From CAZCVI01 sp964502145 (GTDB taxonomy: Bacteria; Acidobacteriota; Aminicenantia; UBA2199), in the NCBI GenBank assembly GCA_964502145.1, contig CAZCVI010000083.1, positions 1 through 32,153 on the forward strand: DNA of 32,153 nt, in the 5' to 3' direction. Each line of letters begins with the position of its first letter. Within the stretch, counting starts at the first letter, position 1. This document shows, one piece after another, positions 6,809-14,165 of this stretch. The position numbers and the translations under genes are program-made. Below the pieces are notes generated by a model that did not search any database, was not told the DNA's origin, and was given only the letters and a program-made list of their open reading frames with translations.

Positions 6809-8368
6809 ATGAAATCACAGGATAAAGAAAACAAAATTAAAATCCTCCGCGAAAAAAGAGAGCAAATTAAAAGCGGGGGCGGGGATGAGAAAATCCGCAA
6901 ACAACACGAGGCCGGGAAAATGACGGCCAGGGAGCGGCTTTTATCATTGTATGATCAGGGGAGCTTTGTCGAAAACCAAAGCTTTGTCCAACACCACTGC
7001 ACGCAATTCGGCATGGACAAACAAACGATTCAATCAGATGGCGTGGTGGTAGGTTCGGGCATGATGGATGGCCGATTGGTCTATGCCTTCTCCCAGGATT
7101 TCACCTGCATGGGAGGATCCGTGGGGGAGATGCACGCCAAAAAGATCGTGTCTGTTATGAAAGATGCGGTCAAATGCGGGGCGCCAATAGTGGGGATCAA
7201 TGACAGTGGCGGTGCGCGCATCCAAGAGGGAGTAGGGTCGCTCAGTGGTTATGGCAGTATTTTTTATTTTAATACGTATCTTTCCGGGGTAGTTCCGCAA
7301 ATTTCAATTATTGCTGGTCCCTGCGCTGGCGGCGCGGTATACAGTCCAGCTATGACAGATTTTATCATCATGGTACGGGGCACATCCCAGATGTTTATCG
7401 CCGGGCCCAATGTGATCAAAGCAGCTACAGGCGAAGATATCTCTGGCGAAGCCCTGGGCGGCGCCGATACTCACGCCCGCGTTAGCGGTAATATCCATTT
7501 CGTGGCCAATAACGACCAGGAAGCCATTGATATTGTCAAACGACTCTTTAGCTTCCTACCTTCCAACAATGTGTCCAACCCCCCCACTTTTCCCATTGAT
7601 AATCTCCCCCTACAAGGCGACCCAGCCATTATGAACATCGTGCCCACAGAACCACGTGTCCCCTATGATATGAAAGAAATTATTGCCAACATAGTGGATA
7701 ACCGGGATTTTATGGAGATTCAAAAGGAATTCGCCCCCAATTTGATCATTGGTTTTGCACGGTTGGGTGGGATGACTGTTGGTGTCGTGGCCAATCAACC
7801 CATGCATTTAGCCGGGGTTCTGGACATTGATTCCAGCGACAAAGGAGCACGTTTTATTCGCTTCTGCAACACCTTTAACATTCCTCTGGTCACCCTGGTC
7901 GATGTGCCCGGCTTCTTGCCCGGCGTTAACCAGGAATACGCGGGCATTATCCGGCATGGTGCTAAAATGTTGTTCAGTTATGCCAGTTGCACGGTTCCTA
8001 AACTGACTGTTATCATTCGGAAAGCGTATGGTGGTGCCTATCTGGCAATGTGTAGCAAGGACATGGGCGCAGATCGAGTCTACGCGTGGCCCACGGCTGA
8101 AATCGCGGTGATGGGCGCGGAAGGCGCGGCTGAAATCGTCTTTAAAAAAGAGATTGCAGCAGCAGCGAATCCAGCAGAAGCGCTGAAAGAAAAAATCGAG
8201 CAGTACCGCAATGAATTTGCCAACCCCTACATCGCGGCGGCTCAAGGCCATGTGGATGAAGTGATTGAACCGGTAGAAACGCGACAACACCTGATCCAAG
8301 CGCTGTATGCATTAAGAAACAAACGGGATACGCGGCCCCCGAAAAAACACGGCAATATCCCGTTATAA
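6809..8368 (+). CDS. mmdA: Methylmalonyl-CoA decarboxylase alpha subunit / propionyl-CoA carboxyltransferase
   Basis: The 519-residue product has the full carboxyltransferase fold of the PCC-beta/MmdA family. It shows GKMTARERL near the N-terminus, the N-half oxyanion loop NDSGGARIQEGVGSLSGYG, GPCAGGAVYSP, and the C-half VDVPGFLPG and KAYGGAYLAM. It moves CO2 from an acyl-CoA onto the biotin of the carrier protein encoded two genes downstream. The genes that follow (OadG-like, biotin carrier, OadB/MmdB) identify a Na+-pumping decarboxylase rather than a biotin-dependent carboxylase, which would need a biotin carboxylase subunit. Methylmalonyl-CoA is the likeliest substrate; glutaconyl-CoA or malonate enzymes cannot be excluded. 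It acts in the cytoplasm on the membrane complex and would export Na+ during propionate formation. Confidence 0.9.
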   Translation: MKSQDKENKIKILREKREQIKSGGGDEKIRKQHEAGKMTARERLLSLYDQGSFVENQSFVQHHCTQFGMDKQTIQSDGVVVGSGMMDGRLVYAFSQDFTCMGGSVGEMHAKKIVSVMKDAVKCGAPIVGINDSGGARIQEGVGSLSGYGSIFYFNTYLSGVVPQISIIAGPCAGGAVYSPAMTDFIIMVRGTSQMFIAGPNVIKAATGEDISGEALGGADTHARVSGNIHFVANNDQEAIDIVKRLFSFLPSNNVSNPPTFPIDNLPLQGDPAIMNIVPTEPRVPYDMKEIIANIVDNRDFMEIQKEFAPNLIIGFARLGGMTVGVVANQPMHLAGVLDIDSSDKGARFIRFCNTFNIPLVTLVDVPGFLPGVNQEYAGIIRHGAKMLFSYASCTVPKLTVIIRKAYGGAYLAMCSKDMGADRVYAWPTAEIAVMGAEGAAEIVFKKEIAAAANPAEALKEKIEQYRNEFANPYIAAAQGHVDEVIEPVETRQHLIQALYALRNKRDTRPPKKHGNIPL

Positions 8369-8382
8369 AAACGAAGGTAAAC

Positions 8383-8727
8383 ATGGTCTGGAAAAATTTA
8401 ATAACCGGCATTTACCTGATGATCATCGGTATGGGCGTGGTATTTGTGGCGCTCTTTTTACTGATGGAATTGATTAATGCGATCGGTCTTGTAGAACGAT
8501 TGGGCACGCGCCTATTTAAAAAACCGGCGGTGGCACCTGTATTGGCGCAAGAGGGAATGTCTGACGAGGAAGTGGCGGTGATTTGTGCGGCGGCGGCAGA
8601 AGCGTTAGCAGCTAAAGTAGAAGTACACCATATTCGCATGCTGCAAGACGAATACCAGGACGCTTGGTCCAGAATGGGACGATTGGATATCATGAGATCG
8701 CACAATATCCACACCCCGAAACAATAA
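8383..8727 (+). CDS. OadG/MmdD-like small membrane subunit of the sodium pump decarboxylase
   Basis: The 114-residue protein has a single N-terminal membrane helix, NLITGIYLMIIGMGVVFVALFLL, with the G-x-G-VVF pattern typical of OadG, followed by a cytoplasmic tail. A region with EEVAVICAAAAEAL lies mid-protein, as in OadG/MmdD proteins. In oxaloacetate and methylmalonyl-CoA decarboxylases this subunit ties the carboxyltransferase to the membrane beta subunit and helps assembly. It starts 14 bases after the mmdA stop, with AAGG just upstream, so it is translated from the same mRNA. Confidence 0.85.
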   Translation: MVWKNLITGIYLMIIGMGVVFVALFLLMELINAIGLVERLGTRLFKKPAVAPVLAQEGMSDEEVAVICAAAAEALAAKVEVHHIRMLQDEYQDAWSRMGRLDIMRSHNIHTPKQ

Positions 8728-8741
8728 GGAGAAATTAGAAA

Positions 8742-9143
8742 ATGAAGAAGTTGCGAATCACCCTGAATGAAAAAGTATACGATGTGTTGGTCGAGGTATT
8801 GGAAGACGATGAGTCCCATTATCCTGGCGCAAATCTGAATCCAATGGCTCAGGGCTATCCCAAAAAACCATTGGCCACACCGGAAGCGACACAGGCCCCA
8901 CAAGCACGTAAACCAGCAGGACAAATCACCGGCAATAGTATTCTGGCCCCCATCGCGGGAACAGTTACTAAAATTCTGGTCGAACCGCAGGCCCAAGTCA
9001 AAGAAAACCAACCGCTAATCATATTGGACGCGATGAAAATGGATACCTATATAAACGCTACCCGTGCAGGGGTAGTGGTGGCTATCGACTGCAAGGTCGG
9101 CGACAGTGTCCAGGTAGGCCAGAAACTACTTTCCTTAAGTTAG
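8742..9143 (+). CDS. mmdC: Biotin carboxyl carrier subunit of the decarboxylase
   Basis: The 133-residue protein has a short N-terminal domain, an Ala/Pro-rich linker at about 40-60 (PEATQAPQARKPAG) and a biotinyl domain at about 64-133. The biotinylation motif is DAMKMD, with Lys99 as the predicted attachment site. It carries CO2 as carboxybiotin from the carboxyltransferase to the membrane beta subunit. AAGGAG precedes the ATG, and the gene lies 14 bases after the OadG-like gene. The flexible linker is the usual swinging arm. Confidence 0.9.
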   Translation: MKKLRITLNEKVYDVLVEVLEDDESHYPGANLNPMAQGYPKKPLATPEATQAPQARKPAGQITGNSILAPIAGTVTKILVEPQAQVKENQPLIILDAMKMDTYINATRAGVVVAIDCKVGDSVQVGQKLLSLS

Positions 9144-9152
9144 AGAAGAACG

Positions 9153-10289
9153 ATGTCTGAATTTTTATCAAACATTTCAAGTTTTCTGCAAAACACCGGG
9201 TTCCTACACCTGACGATATCAAATATTATTATGCTTTTGGTGTCGTTTTTATTGCTTTATCTGGCAATAGTCAAGGAATTCGAGCCGTTGTTGCTTATTC
9301 CTATTGCCTTTGGTGCATTGGCAGCCAATCTTCCCCTGGCAAATCTAATGATGCCACCGCACGGGAATGAAGCGGGCGGGCTTTTCTGGTATATCTATCA
9401 TGGAGTTAAATTGGAAATTTTTCCGCCCCTCATTTTCCTGGGTGTGGGAGCTATGACCGATTTTGGCCCGTTAATTGCGGCTCCACGGACATTGCTGTTA
9501 GGTGCAGCAGCCCAGTTTGGTATCTTTGCCACGCTGTTGGGTGCCATGGTTTTAGGTTTCACCACAAAGGAAGCAGCATCCATCGGGATTATTGGTGGGG
9601 CGGATGGCCCTACAGCTATTTTTACCACGGTTAAACTGGCACCCCATTTACTGGGACCCATTGCGGTGGCGGCGTATTCTTACATGGCTTTGGTGCCACT
9701 GATCCAACCTCCCATCATGAGACTACTGACGACTAAAAAAGAACGGCAGATTGTCATGAAGGAACTCAGACCGGTGAGCAAGCGGGAACGTATTATTTTT
9801 CCTATCGTGGTCACTATTTTTTGTTCCATGTTGGTCCCCGTGGCTGCTTCATTGATCGTGATGCTGATGTTAGGGAACTTGTTTCGTGAATCGGGCATAG
9901 TGGAGCGTCTTTCGAAAACAGCGCAAAACGAGTTGATTAACATCGTCACTATTTTCCTGGGCATGAGCGTGGGTATTACGATGGATTCGTCTTTCTTGGA
10001 TCTTAAAACACTGGGAATTATTGTTTTGGGGGCGTGCGCGTTTGCCTTTGCGACAGCTTCCGGGGTTTTGTTGGCCAGGCTCATGAATTTTTTCACCAAG
10101 GATAAAATCAATCCGTTGATTGGTTCCGCTGGTGTTTCAGCCGTGCCCATGGCGGCCCGGGTTTCACACGTGGTGGGCCAAGAAGAGAACCCGCAGAATT
10201 ACCTGTTGATGCATGCGATGGGCCCCAATGTGGCGGGCGTGATTGGTACGGCGCTGGCTGCGGGCGTGTTGATTTCGATTTTAAAGTAA
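9153..10289 (+). CDS. mmdB: Na+-translocating decarboxylase beta subunit
   Basis: The 378-residue integral membrane protein belongs to the OadB/MmdB/GcdB family. It carries the family signature GGADGPTAIF at 148-157, whose Asp is part of the sodium site, and AAYSYMALVPLIQPPIM shortly after. It couples decarboxylation of carboxybiotin to outward Na+ transport. The ATG comes 9 bases after the carrier stop, so it ends a tight four-gene operon. No methylmalonyl-CoA epimerase or mutase gene is present in the window; those must be elsewhere if the succinate-to-propionate pathway operates. Confidence 0.92.
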   Translation: MSEFLSNISSFLQNTGFLHLTISNIIMLLVSFLLLYLAIVKEFEPLLLIPIAFGALAANLPLANLMMPPHGNEAGGLFWYIYHGVKLEIFPPLIFLGVGAMTDFGPLIAAPRTLLLGAAAQFGIFATLLGAMVLGFTTKEAASIGIIGGADGPTAIFTTVKLAPHLLGPIAVAAYSYMALVPLIQPPIMRLLTTKKERQIVMKELRPVSKRERIIFPIVVTIFCSMLVPVAASLIVMLMLGNLFRESGIVERLSKTAQNELINIVTIFLGMSVGITMDSSFLDLKTLGIIVLGACAFAFATASGVLLARLMNFFTKDKINPLIGSAGVSAVPMAARVSHVVGQEENPQNYLLMHAMGPNVAGVIGTALAAGVLISILK

Positions 10290-10301
10290 TATATTGGCTA
10301 A

Positions 10302-10338
10302 TCCCGATGGGGCAATAATGGATGTTGTCTCATCGGGA
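10302..10338 (+). terminator. Long hairpin after the decarboxylase operon
   Basis: TCCCGATGGGGCAA (10302-10315) pairs with TTGTCTCATCGGGA (10325-10338) as an unbroken 14-bp stem in plus-strand RNA (two G-U pairs) around a 9-base loop. On the minus strand the two wobbles become mismatches, so the plus-strand transcript is the selected one. No U-tract follows, so it may be a 3'-end stabilizer rather than a classic terminator. Confidence 0.5.
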
Positions 10339-10370
10339 GAGCACTATTATGGCGCTACAGAGTAAAGCAA

Positions 10371-10406
10371 CTGGACAAACTGGACTCGCTGGACTTACTG
10401 GACACT
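10371..10406. repeat. 9-bp tandem microrepeat, CTGGACNNN x4
   Basis: Four units (CTGGACAAA, CTGGACTCG, CTGGACTTA, CTGGACACT) run through the stop codon of the pseudo-radical-SAM gene, which ends at 10395. The same unit recurs at 28699-28743. Confidence 0.85.
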
Positions 10407-11681
10407 CTCCCAGATGTGACAGAGATTATTTCGTCCGAGGGCGTGTTCATAATTGGAGATGGGCGGGCATAAGGTTTGGAATACACACTGGGAACAGGGT
10501 TTTACCCGCGTGCGGGCACGGTGCCAACTCTGACTTCGTCCCATTGCACGATGCACTACATCATACAGGGTATTCATTCCTAAGACAGCGATTTTTAGTT
10601 CATTAATATTGGCGTAAATGTGACGGTTGGCCATAATGGTTAAATGACCATAATGAAGGGGATTAAGCACCCCCCTGGCTAAAATTCTCCGCTGTTCGGG
10701 TAACTCGGCCAATACATCTTCCCGATCAATAAACACGGCTTCTTTGAAAAAATCAAGGTTCCGGCCATTATAATAAGGGGCATAGGAGAAATGAGGCACC
10801 TGGGCAGACGCAATAATGTGCTCGGCTTGATTCAACTCCTGGGTATTGGTGACGATAAATTGAAACCGGGGGCTGAGACCAGCTTCCCGCATCACCCAAA
10901 GGCAATGAAACCATGCCTCTTCACAAATGGGGAAATCGACGATCACATTCAACTCCACGGAGGAACCGGCGGCGGTAATGGGGGATAAATGACCAGCATG
11001 ACGGCCACTTAATTGGGAGTAGCGGATATAATAGGCTTTATGAACGGGAATCTTATCCAAAGCCTCCACCAATTGGGGGAATTGACTGTATTGAAAAATA
11101 TCGCCACCGAGAATATTGATACGATCCAACATGCTACCCTTGGACTGGTGTAGAAAATCCAGGAGCGAGTCCAACTTTAATTCCTGTTTCTTGGCACCGG
11201 CAAAACAAGGGGCGGTAAATTGCCGATACGCATCGAAAGGAAAATCAGGGGCACCGACCAAACGGGGGGTCGAAGCATTGTTGAGATAAATGGATAAACC
11301 AGTCAGGTTGTTCAACACATGAAACCCGTGATACCCGATACCATCCTGGGGATGCTTCTCCACCTTTTTCATGATTTTAACCTGGGGGGGAATTTGCACG
11401 GGCTTGCCTTTAACCATGGCTTGGTCGATCAGATCGCCCATCATATTCTGGCGTATACGCTGGACAAACTGGGCGATCGGTTCTGTTTGCAATTCGGCTG
11501 CGGACAAGGCAATGACATATCCATTTTTGCGAGCCAACCAACCTTTGACCAGCGTTAATATCTCTTTATTCCCTTTTTCCTCAATCACCGAGCCATTGAG
11601 GGTATTGTAGATCAACAGATGATCTTTTTTTATCAGGGCATGGGTATAGGGTTCCAAGTAAAACCAAAAGTGTTGTTTCAT
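10395..11681 (-). CDS. Pseudo-radical-SAM protein, GG-Bacteroidales peptide system
   Basis: The 428-residue protein opens WFYLEPYTHALIKKDHLLIYNTLNG, the hallmark start of the pseudo-rSAM partner of GG-Bacteroidales maturases. The region corresponding to the radical SAM cysteine loop (about 125-140, LTGLSIYLNNAS) has no CxxxCxxC. A GGD at about 192-194 stands where radical SAM enzymes have GGE. A cysteine cluster remains near the end (C396, C399, C405, C421), like a reduced SPASM domain. It therefore cannot bind the SAM cluster and probably presents the precursor or supports the true maturase. Its ATG overlaps the maturase stop by four bases (ATGA), implying coupled translation at near 1:1. 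Confidence 0.85.
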   Translation of the reverse strand: MKQHFWFYLEPYTHALIKKDHLLIYNTLNGSVIEEKGNKEILTLVKGWLARKNGYVIALSAAELQTEPIAQFVQRIRQNMMGDLIDQAMVKGKPVQIPPQVKIMKKVEKHPQDGIGYHGFHVLNNLTGLSIYLNNASTPRLVGAPDFPFDAYRQFTAPCFAGAKKQELKLDSLLDFLHQSKGSMLDRINILGGDIFQYSQFPQLVEALDKIPVHKAYYIRYSQLSGRHAGHLSPITAAGSSVELNVIVDFPICEEAWFHCLWVMREAGLSPRFQFIVTNTQELNQAEHIIASAQVPHFSYAPYYNGRNLDFFKEAVFIDREDVLAELPEQRRILARGVLNPLHYGHLTIMANRHIYANINELKIAVLGMNTLYDVVHRAMGRSQSWHRARTRVKPCSQCVFQTLCPPISNYEHALGRNNLCHIWESVQ

Positions 11682-13216
11682 ATGATATTCACTTCCTTCA
11701 TAAATAAAGGGACAATTTGCGGGTTTTCTTCCAAGATGGACATGTGGTGGCCCATATAACGAGAGAAATGAGTGGCATCACAACAACCGGGACATTGGGC
11801 CTTTTTATTTTTCGCGCTGGTTTCGGGCTGGGGTAAATTAAAAAGACAATGGCCGCAGCTCTTATTAGTATAACAGACAGAACAGAGATAACTAAGTCGA
11901 TCATAATAATAATTGTACTGGCGTGCAATCGCTTCAAAATCGAGGTTAACGGCCTCAGCCGATACGCTACCCAAACTATGATCCTGGCCAATCCGCTCGC
12001 AGGGCAATATCTTTCCGTTTACCGTGACAAATATTTTTTTGCCAAAAGGGGGACAAGTGGCGGTAGGTATAAATTCGGGTTGCACATCGAGGTGCAACAA
12101 TTGCTCCACACTTTTATAGACAAAGCCACTATACGCGGAAAGGAACGAGTTGGCTTCGCGAACCTCGGGAAACTCCTGGAAAAAATCTCTCCTGATTTCA
12201 CAGTAATTCTGGGCCTGGGCCAAGCTCTCACTGAAATTTCTATAGGTATTCCAAAATTCTGCTTCCTTTTCAGGCGCAATACGATTGGTATTGAGTTCTA
12301 CTATCATCACGTGCTTGTTATACCGTTCCATAAAATAACGCATCACCTGGGGCACGGAATTCTTATTATGCAATACAGCAATAAAAAAAACCTTTTGCTC
12401 AAAATAATCGGGGTATTTAGCGCGTATTTTCTCAATGTTTTCGATGACGACAGATTGGGAAGAGGTGCCATTGGCAAACACGCGGTAACCATTCTGAAAC
12501 TCATTGCCATCCAAACTGATATGCAATAAAAAATTATGGGACACGAGAAAATCCATATATTTATCCAACAAGGTGCCGTTAGTGGTCATGGAAAAGGTAA
12601 AAAAATTGTGCAGCAAGGGGATGGTTTCGGCATAGGTCACAATGGCTTGAAGGAGTGAAAAGTTCAACAGGGGTTCACCGCCATAAAAAGAGATATCAAT
12701 ATTCTTTTTGTGGGAGATATTCCGATTGGAATTCCAATGGTCAACGAGGTAATCCAGCATGGTCTGGGCCAAGGAAAAATCCATGGTTTTGCGGGTGCGG
12801 TTCCCGGTGCTCTGATAAAACTTTCCATACCCGCAATATTCGCAGGCCAGGTTGCAGGCTTCGGTGACTTCAAAAGTCAACTGGTCGCAATTGGCCAGTT
12901 GGTATAAGACGGACTGGGCAGTTAATCGCCCGCCCAATCGTTTGGCATTGTCTATGGCTTCAAAATACCCTTTGGCCACTAAAAAAGTATATTTGTTGAC
13001 ATAATAAGCCACTTGGTCGCGTGAGAAGACAGCCCCGTTTTCCAAGGTAATCGTGTCGGTCGCTAAAGAGTCAAACCATTCTTCCGGCGCGGTGCCCTGC
13101 TCTCTTAATTTCAATAAATGCACCATCACGGGATGTAACAACAGCAATTGTTGCATCTGGGGACTGTGGAGATAGGAATTACCGCTTTGGGTTTCAAAAA
13201 CAACGGGATTTTGCAT
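11678..13216 (-). CDS. SPASM-domain radical SAM peptide maturase, GG-Bacteroidales type
   Basis: The 512-residue enzyme has an N-terminal domain (YLHSPQMQQLLLLHPVM, typical of this maturase family) and the radical SAM motif CNLACEYC (C121, C125, C128). GGEP follows at 179-182. The SPASM region has cysteines at about 388, 406, 445, 448, 454, 457, 475 and 478, enough for auxiliary Fe-S clusters. Such enzymes make thioether or carbon crosslinks in ribosomal peptides. The ribosome site GAGGTGATCC (13220-13229) is an unusually long match to the 16S 3' end, so translation should be strong. A hairpin with U-tract lies between it and the precursor genes and probably sets their ratio. Confidence 0.92.
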   Translation of the reverse strand: MQNPVVFETQSGNSYLHSPQMQQLLLLHPVMVHLLKLREQGTAPEEWFDSLATDTITLENGAVFSRDQVAYYVNKYTFLVAKGYFEAIDNAKRLGGRLTAQSVLYQLANCDQLTFEVTEACNLACEYCGYGKFYQSTGNRTRKTMDFSLAQTMLDYLVDHWNSNRNISHKKNIDISFYGGEPLLNFSLLQAIVTYAETIPLLHNFFTFSMTTNGTLLDKYMDFLVSHNFLLHISLDGNEFQNGYRVFANGTSSQSVVIENIEKIRAKYPDYFEQKVFFIAVLHNKNSVPQVMRYFMERYNKHVMIVELNTNRIAPEKEAEFWNTYRNFSESLAQAQNYCEIRRDFFQEFPEVREANSFLSAYSGFVYKSVEQLLHLDVQPEFIPTATCPPFGKKIFVTVNGKILPCERIGQDHSLGSVSAEAVNLDFEAIARQYNYYYDRLSYLCSVCYTNKSCGHCLFNLPQPETSAKNKKAQCPGCCDATHFSRYMGHHMSILEENPQIVPLFMKEVNII

Positions 13217-13237
13217 AACGGATCACCTCTCTAAATA

Positions 13238-13282
13238 GGGGGAAAAAGTGGTACGGAAGAACGGAGCGGACTTCCATACCAC
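13238..13282 (-). terminator. Attenuator-like terminator between precursor and maturase genes
   Basis: In the minus-strand RNA, GTGGTATGGAAG (13282-13271) pairs with CTTCCGTACCAC (13259-13248) as a 12-bp stem (one G-U) with an 11-base loop, followed at once by UUUUU (13247-13243). On the plus strand the wobble becomes a mismatch. It lies inside the operon and likely lets only part of the transcription reach the maturase. Confidence 0.7.
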
Positions 13283-13305
13283 GTAGGGTTCAAATCATTG
13301 CTTTC

Positions 13306-13521
13306 TTATCTGGTGCTATTATTAAGATCAACATTGATCGGACCGATTCCGCCGCCACCGTAAGCAGCACTGTATCTGCCGTTCCCAATTGATAAGCCAT
13401 CATTATAGCCATTGCATGTGCAATCACACACACAATTACGTTGCCACCATCCGGCTTCACCAGCTCTGGTTTCTTTCATTTCATCCTTTGCAATTTTGGT
13501 CAAACGCACTTTTTTAGTCAT
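13306..13521 (-). CDS. RiPP precursor peptide, GG-Bacteroidales type, CxCxCxC core
   Basis: The 71-residue peptide starts at ATG 13521, nine bases after GGAGG; a TTG six bases earlier is too close to that site. The leader is VRLTKIAKDEMKE, like the K-L-x-K...EM leaders of the GG-Bacteroidales family. The usual GG at the leader end is replaced by AG (20-21), with a second AG at 23-24. The core has four alternating cysteines, C30, C32, C34 and C36 (NCVCDCTCNGYND), then a Gly/Asn/Ser-rich tail with GGGG. Its distance to the maturase gene and the family of that maturase make it the most likely substrate. The mature structure and activity are unknown. Confidence 0.85.
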   Translation of the reverse strand: MTKKVRLTKIAKDEMKETRAGEAGWWQRNCVCDCTCNGYNDGLSIGNGRYSAAYGGGGIGPINVDLNNSTR

Positions 13522-13548
13522 TTTCAAAATCCTCCTTATTTATATAGT

Positions 13549-13578
13549 ATTATGTTATGGTAATAGTATCCTGATCAA
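13549..13578 (-). promoter_or_regulatory. Possible internal promoter before the CxCxCxC precursor
   Basis: On the minus strand: TTGATC (13578-13573), an 18-base spacer, then CATAAT (13554-13549), with AAGGAGG and the ATG following. The match is moderate. It would give basal expression independent of sigma-54. Confidence 0.3.
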
Positions 13579-13589
13579 TATGAACTTTT

Positions 13590-13618
13590 AAAAAAAAACG
13601 CCCAGAGTTTGTCGCGTT
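13590..13618 (-). terminator. Weak terminator between the two precursor genes
   Basis: In minus-strand RNA AACGC (13618-13614) can pair with GCGTT (13601-13597) around a 12-base loop, followed by a run of nine U (13598-13590). The stem is short, so read-through is likely. Confidence 0.35.
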
Positions 13619-13622
13619 ATTA

Positions 13623-13838
13623 TCAATAGGCTGGTGGGATTCCTCTATCCCGGGTGGTTGGTATCGAGCATTCTTCTGAACATGGGGAACAAGTGACGCT
13701 GCATTGAAGCAAAGAATTGTTGGCCTGGCTCAACTCGGTACCACCAACTATCTGTGCCATCAGGCGCTCATTCAAATTAGAAATAGTCCTCTTTTTGAGG
13801 GTAAGTACCAGTTTGTTTTCTTGTTTTGGAGTTTTCAT
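13623..13838 (-). CDS. Second RiPP precursor with class I lanthipeptide-like leader
   Basis: I take ATG 13838 (71 residues), ten bases after GGAGG; the ATG at 13847 is only two bases from it. The leader KLVLTLKKRTISNLNERLMAQIVGG ends at a clean GG (32-33) and closely resembles leaders of Bacteroidota class I lanthipeptide precursors (L-x-L-K-K-x-T-I-x-N-L). The 38-residue core has four cysteines (CSVTCSPCSEEC) among many Ser/Thr, as lanthionine peptides do, and ends IPPAY. No LanB, LanC or LanM gene lies in the window. It is first in the sigma-54-controlled unit. Either the radical SAM pair also handles it, or enzymes act from elsewhere. Confidence 0.75.
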   Translation of the reverse strand: MKTPKQENKLVLTLKKRTISNLNERLMAQIVGGTELSQANNSLLQCSVTCSPCSEECSIPTTRDRGIPPAY

Positions 13839-13950
13839 TTTAGTCATATCCTCCTTTTTTGTTCTTTTTTGTTTTATTTATTACCGGGGCACTCGGACCC
13901 ACGGGTTGAAATTATTGGCTTTTTTTGATACGAAATGGATATTTATATAA

Positions 13951-13966
13951 AGCAAAAATGATGCCA
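13951..13966 (-). promoter_or_regulatory. Sigma-54 (RpoN) promoter of the RiPP operon
   Basis: The minus strand reads TGGCATCATTTTTGCT, against the consensus TGGCACGnnnnTTGCW. The invariant GG and GC have the exact ten-base spacing. Transcription would start near 13940, about 100 bases before the first precursor start. The adjacent regulator gene (16196-17602) encodes a sigma-54 activator, which strengthens the call. Confidence 0.75.
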
Positions 13967-14025
13967 AGACAGCAAATATTGGGTTACTGGAAACCTGTTT
14001 ATTTGGATCATCTACTGAAAAACCC

Positions 14026-14058
14026 GATATTACAATGATATTACAATGATATTATAAT
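14026..14058. repeat. Three 11-bp AT-rich direct repeats in helical phase
   Basis: GATATTACAAT occurs at 14026-14036 and 14037-14047, and GATATTATAAT at 14048-14058, followed by more AT-rich sequence. The period is about one DNA turn. The repeats lie between the proposed activator sites and the sigma-54 promoter, where DNA must loop. The whole non-coding stretch 13839-14160 otherwise holds only the promoter and the inverted repeats described separately. Confidence 0.7.
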
Positions 14059-14073
14059 AATATAATAAGGATG

Positions 14074-14165
14074 TTACGTTCTATCGAGCGTAAATTATCA
14101 TGACGTTTTTTGCAGGGGGGGCGGGGAATTTCGTAAATTTCTACGAATCTTCGTAACAAGTTACG
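14074..14165. promoter_or_regulatory. Candidate enhancer (UAS) sites for the sigma-54 activator
   Basis: Three inverted repeats share the half-site TTACG/CGTAA: TTACG (14074-14078) with CGTAA (14089-14093); TTCGTA (14130-14135) with TACGAA (14142-14147); and CGTAAC (14152-14157) with GTTACG (14160-14165), which overlaps the kinase stop codon. They lie about 110-215 bp upstream of the sigma-54 promoter, the usual distance for NtrC-type activators. Confidence 0.5.

Noticed and set aside
8412..9011. Minus-strand frame opposite the OadG and biotin carrier genes
   Set aside because: The plus-strand genes have clear family motifs; this frame spans two of them and shows none.
6809..10289. Biotin-dependent acyl-CoA carboxylase operon
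   Set aside because: No biotin carboxylase gene is present, while the OadG- and OadB-type membrane subunits are.
11849..12529. Long plus-strand frame opposite the maturase
   Set aside because: Antisense shadow of a gene with clear radical SAM and SPASM motifs; the translated sequence has no domain features.
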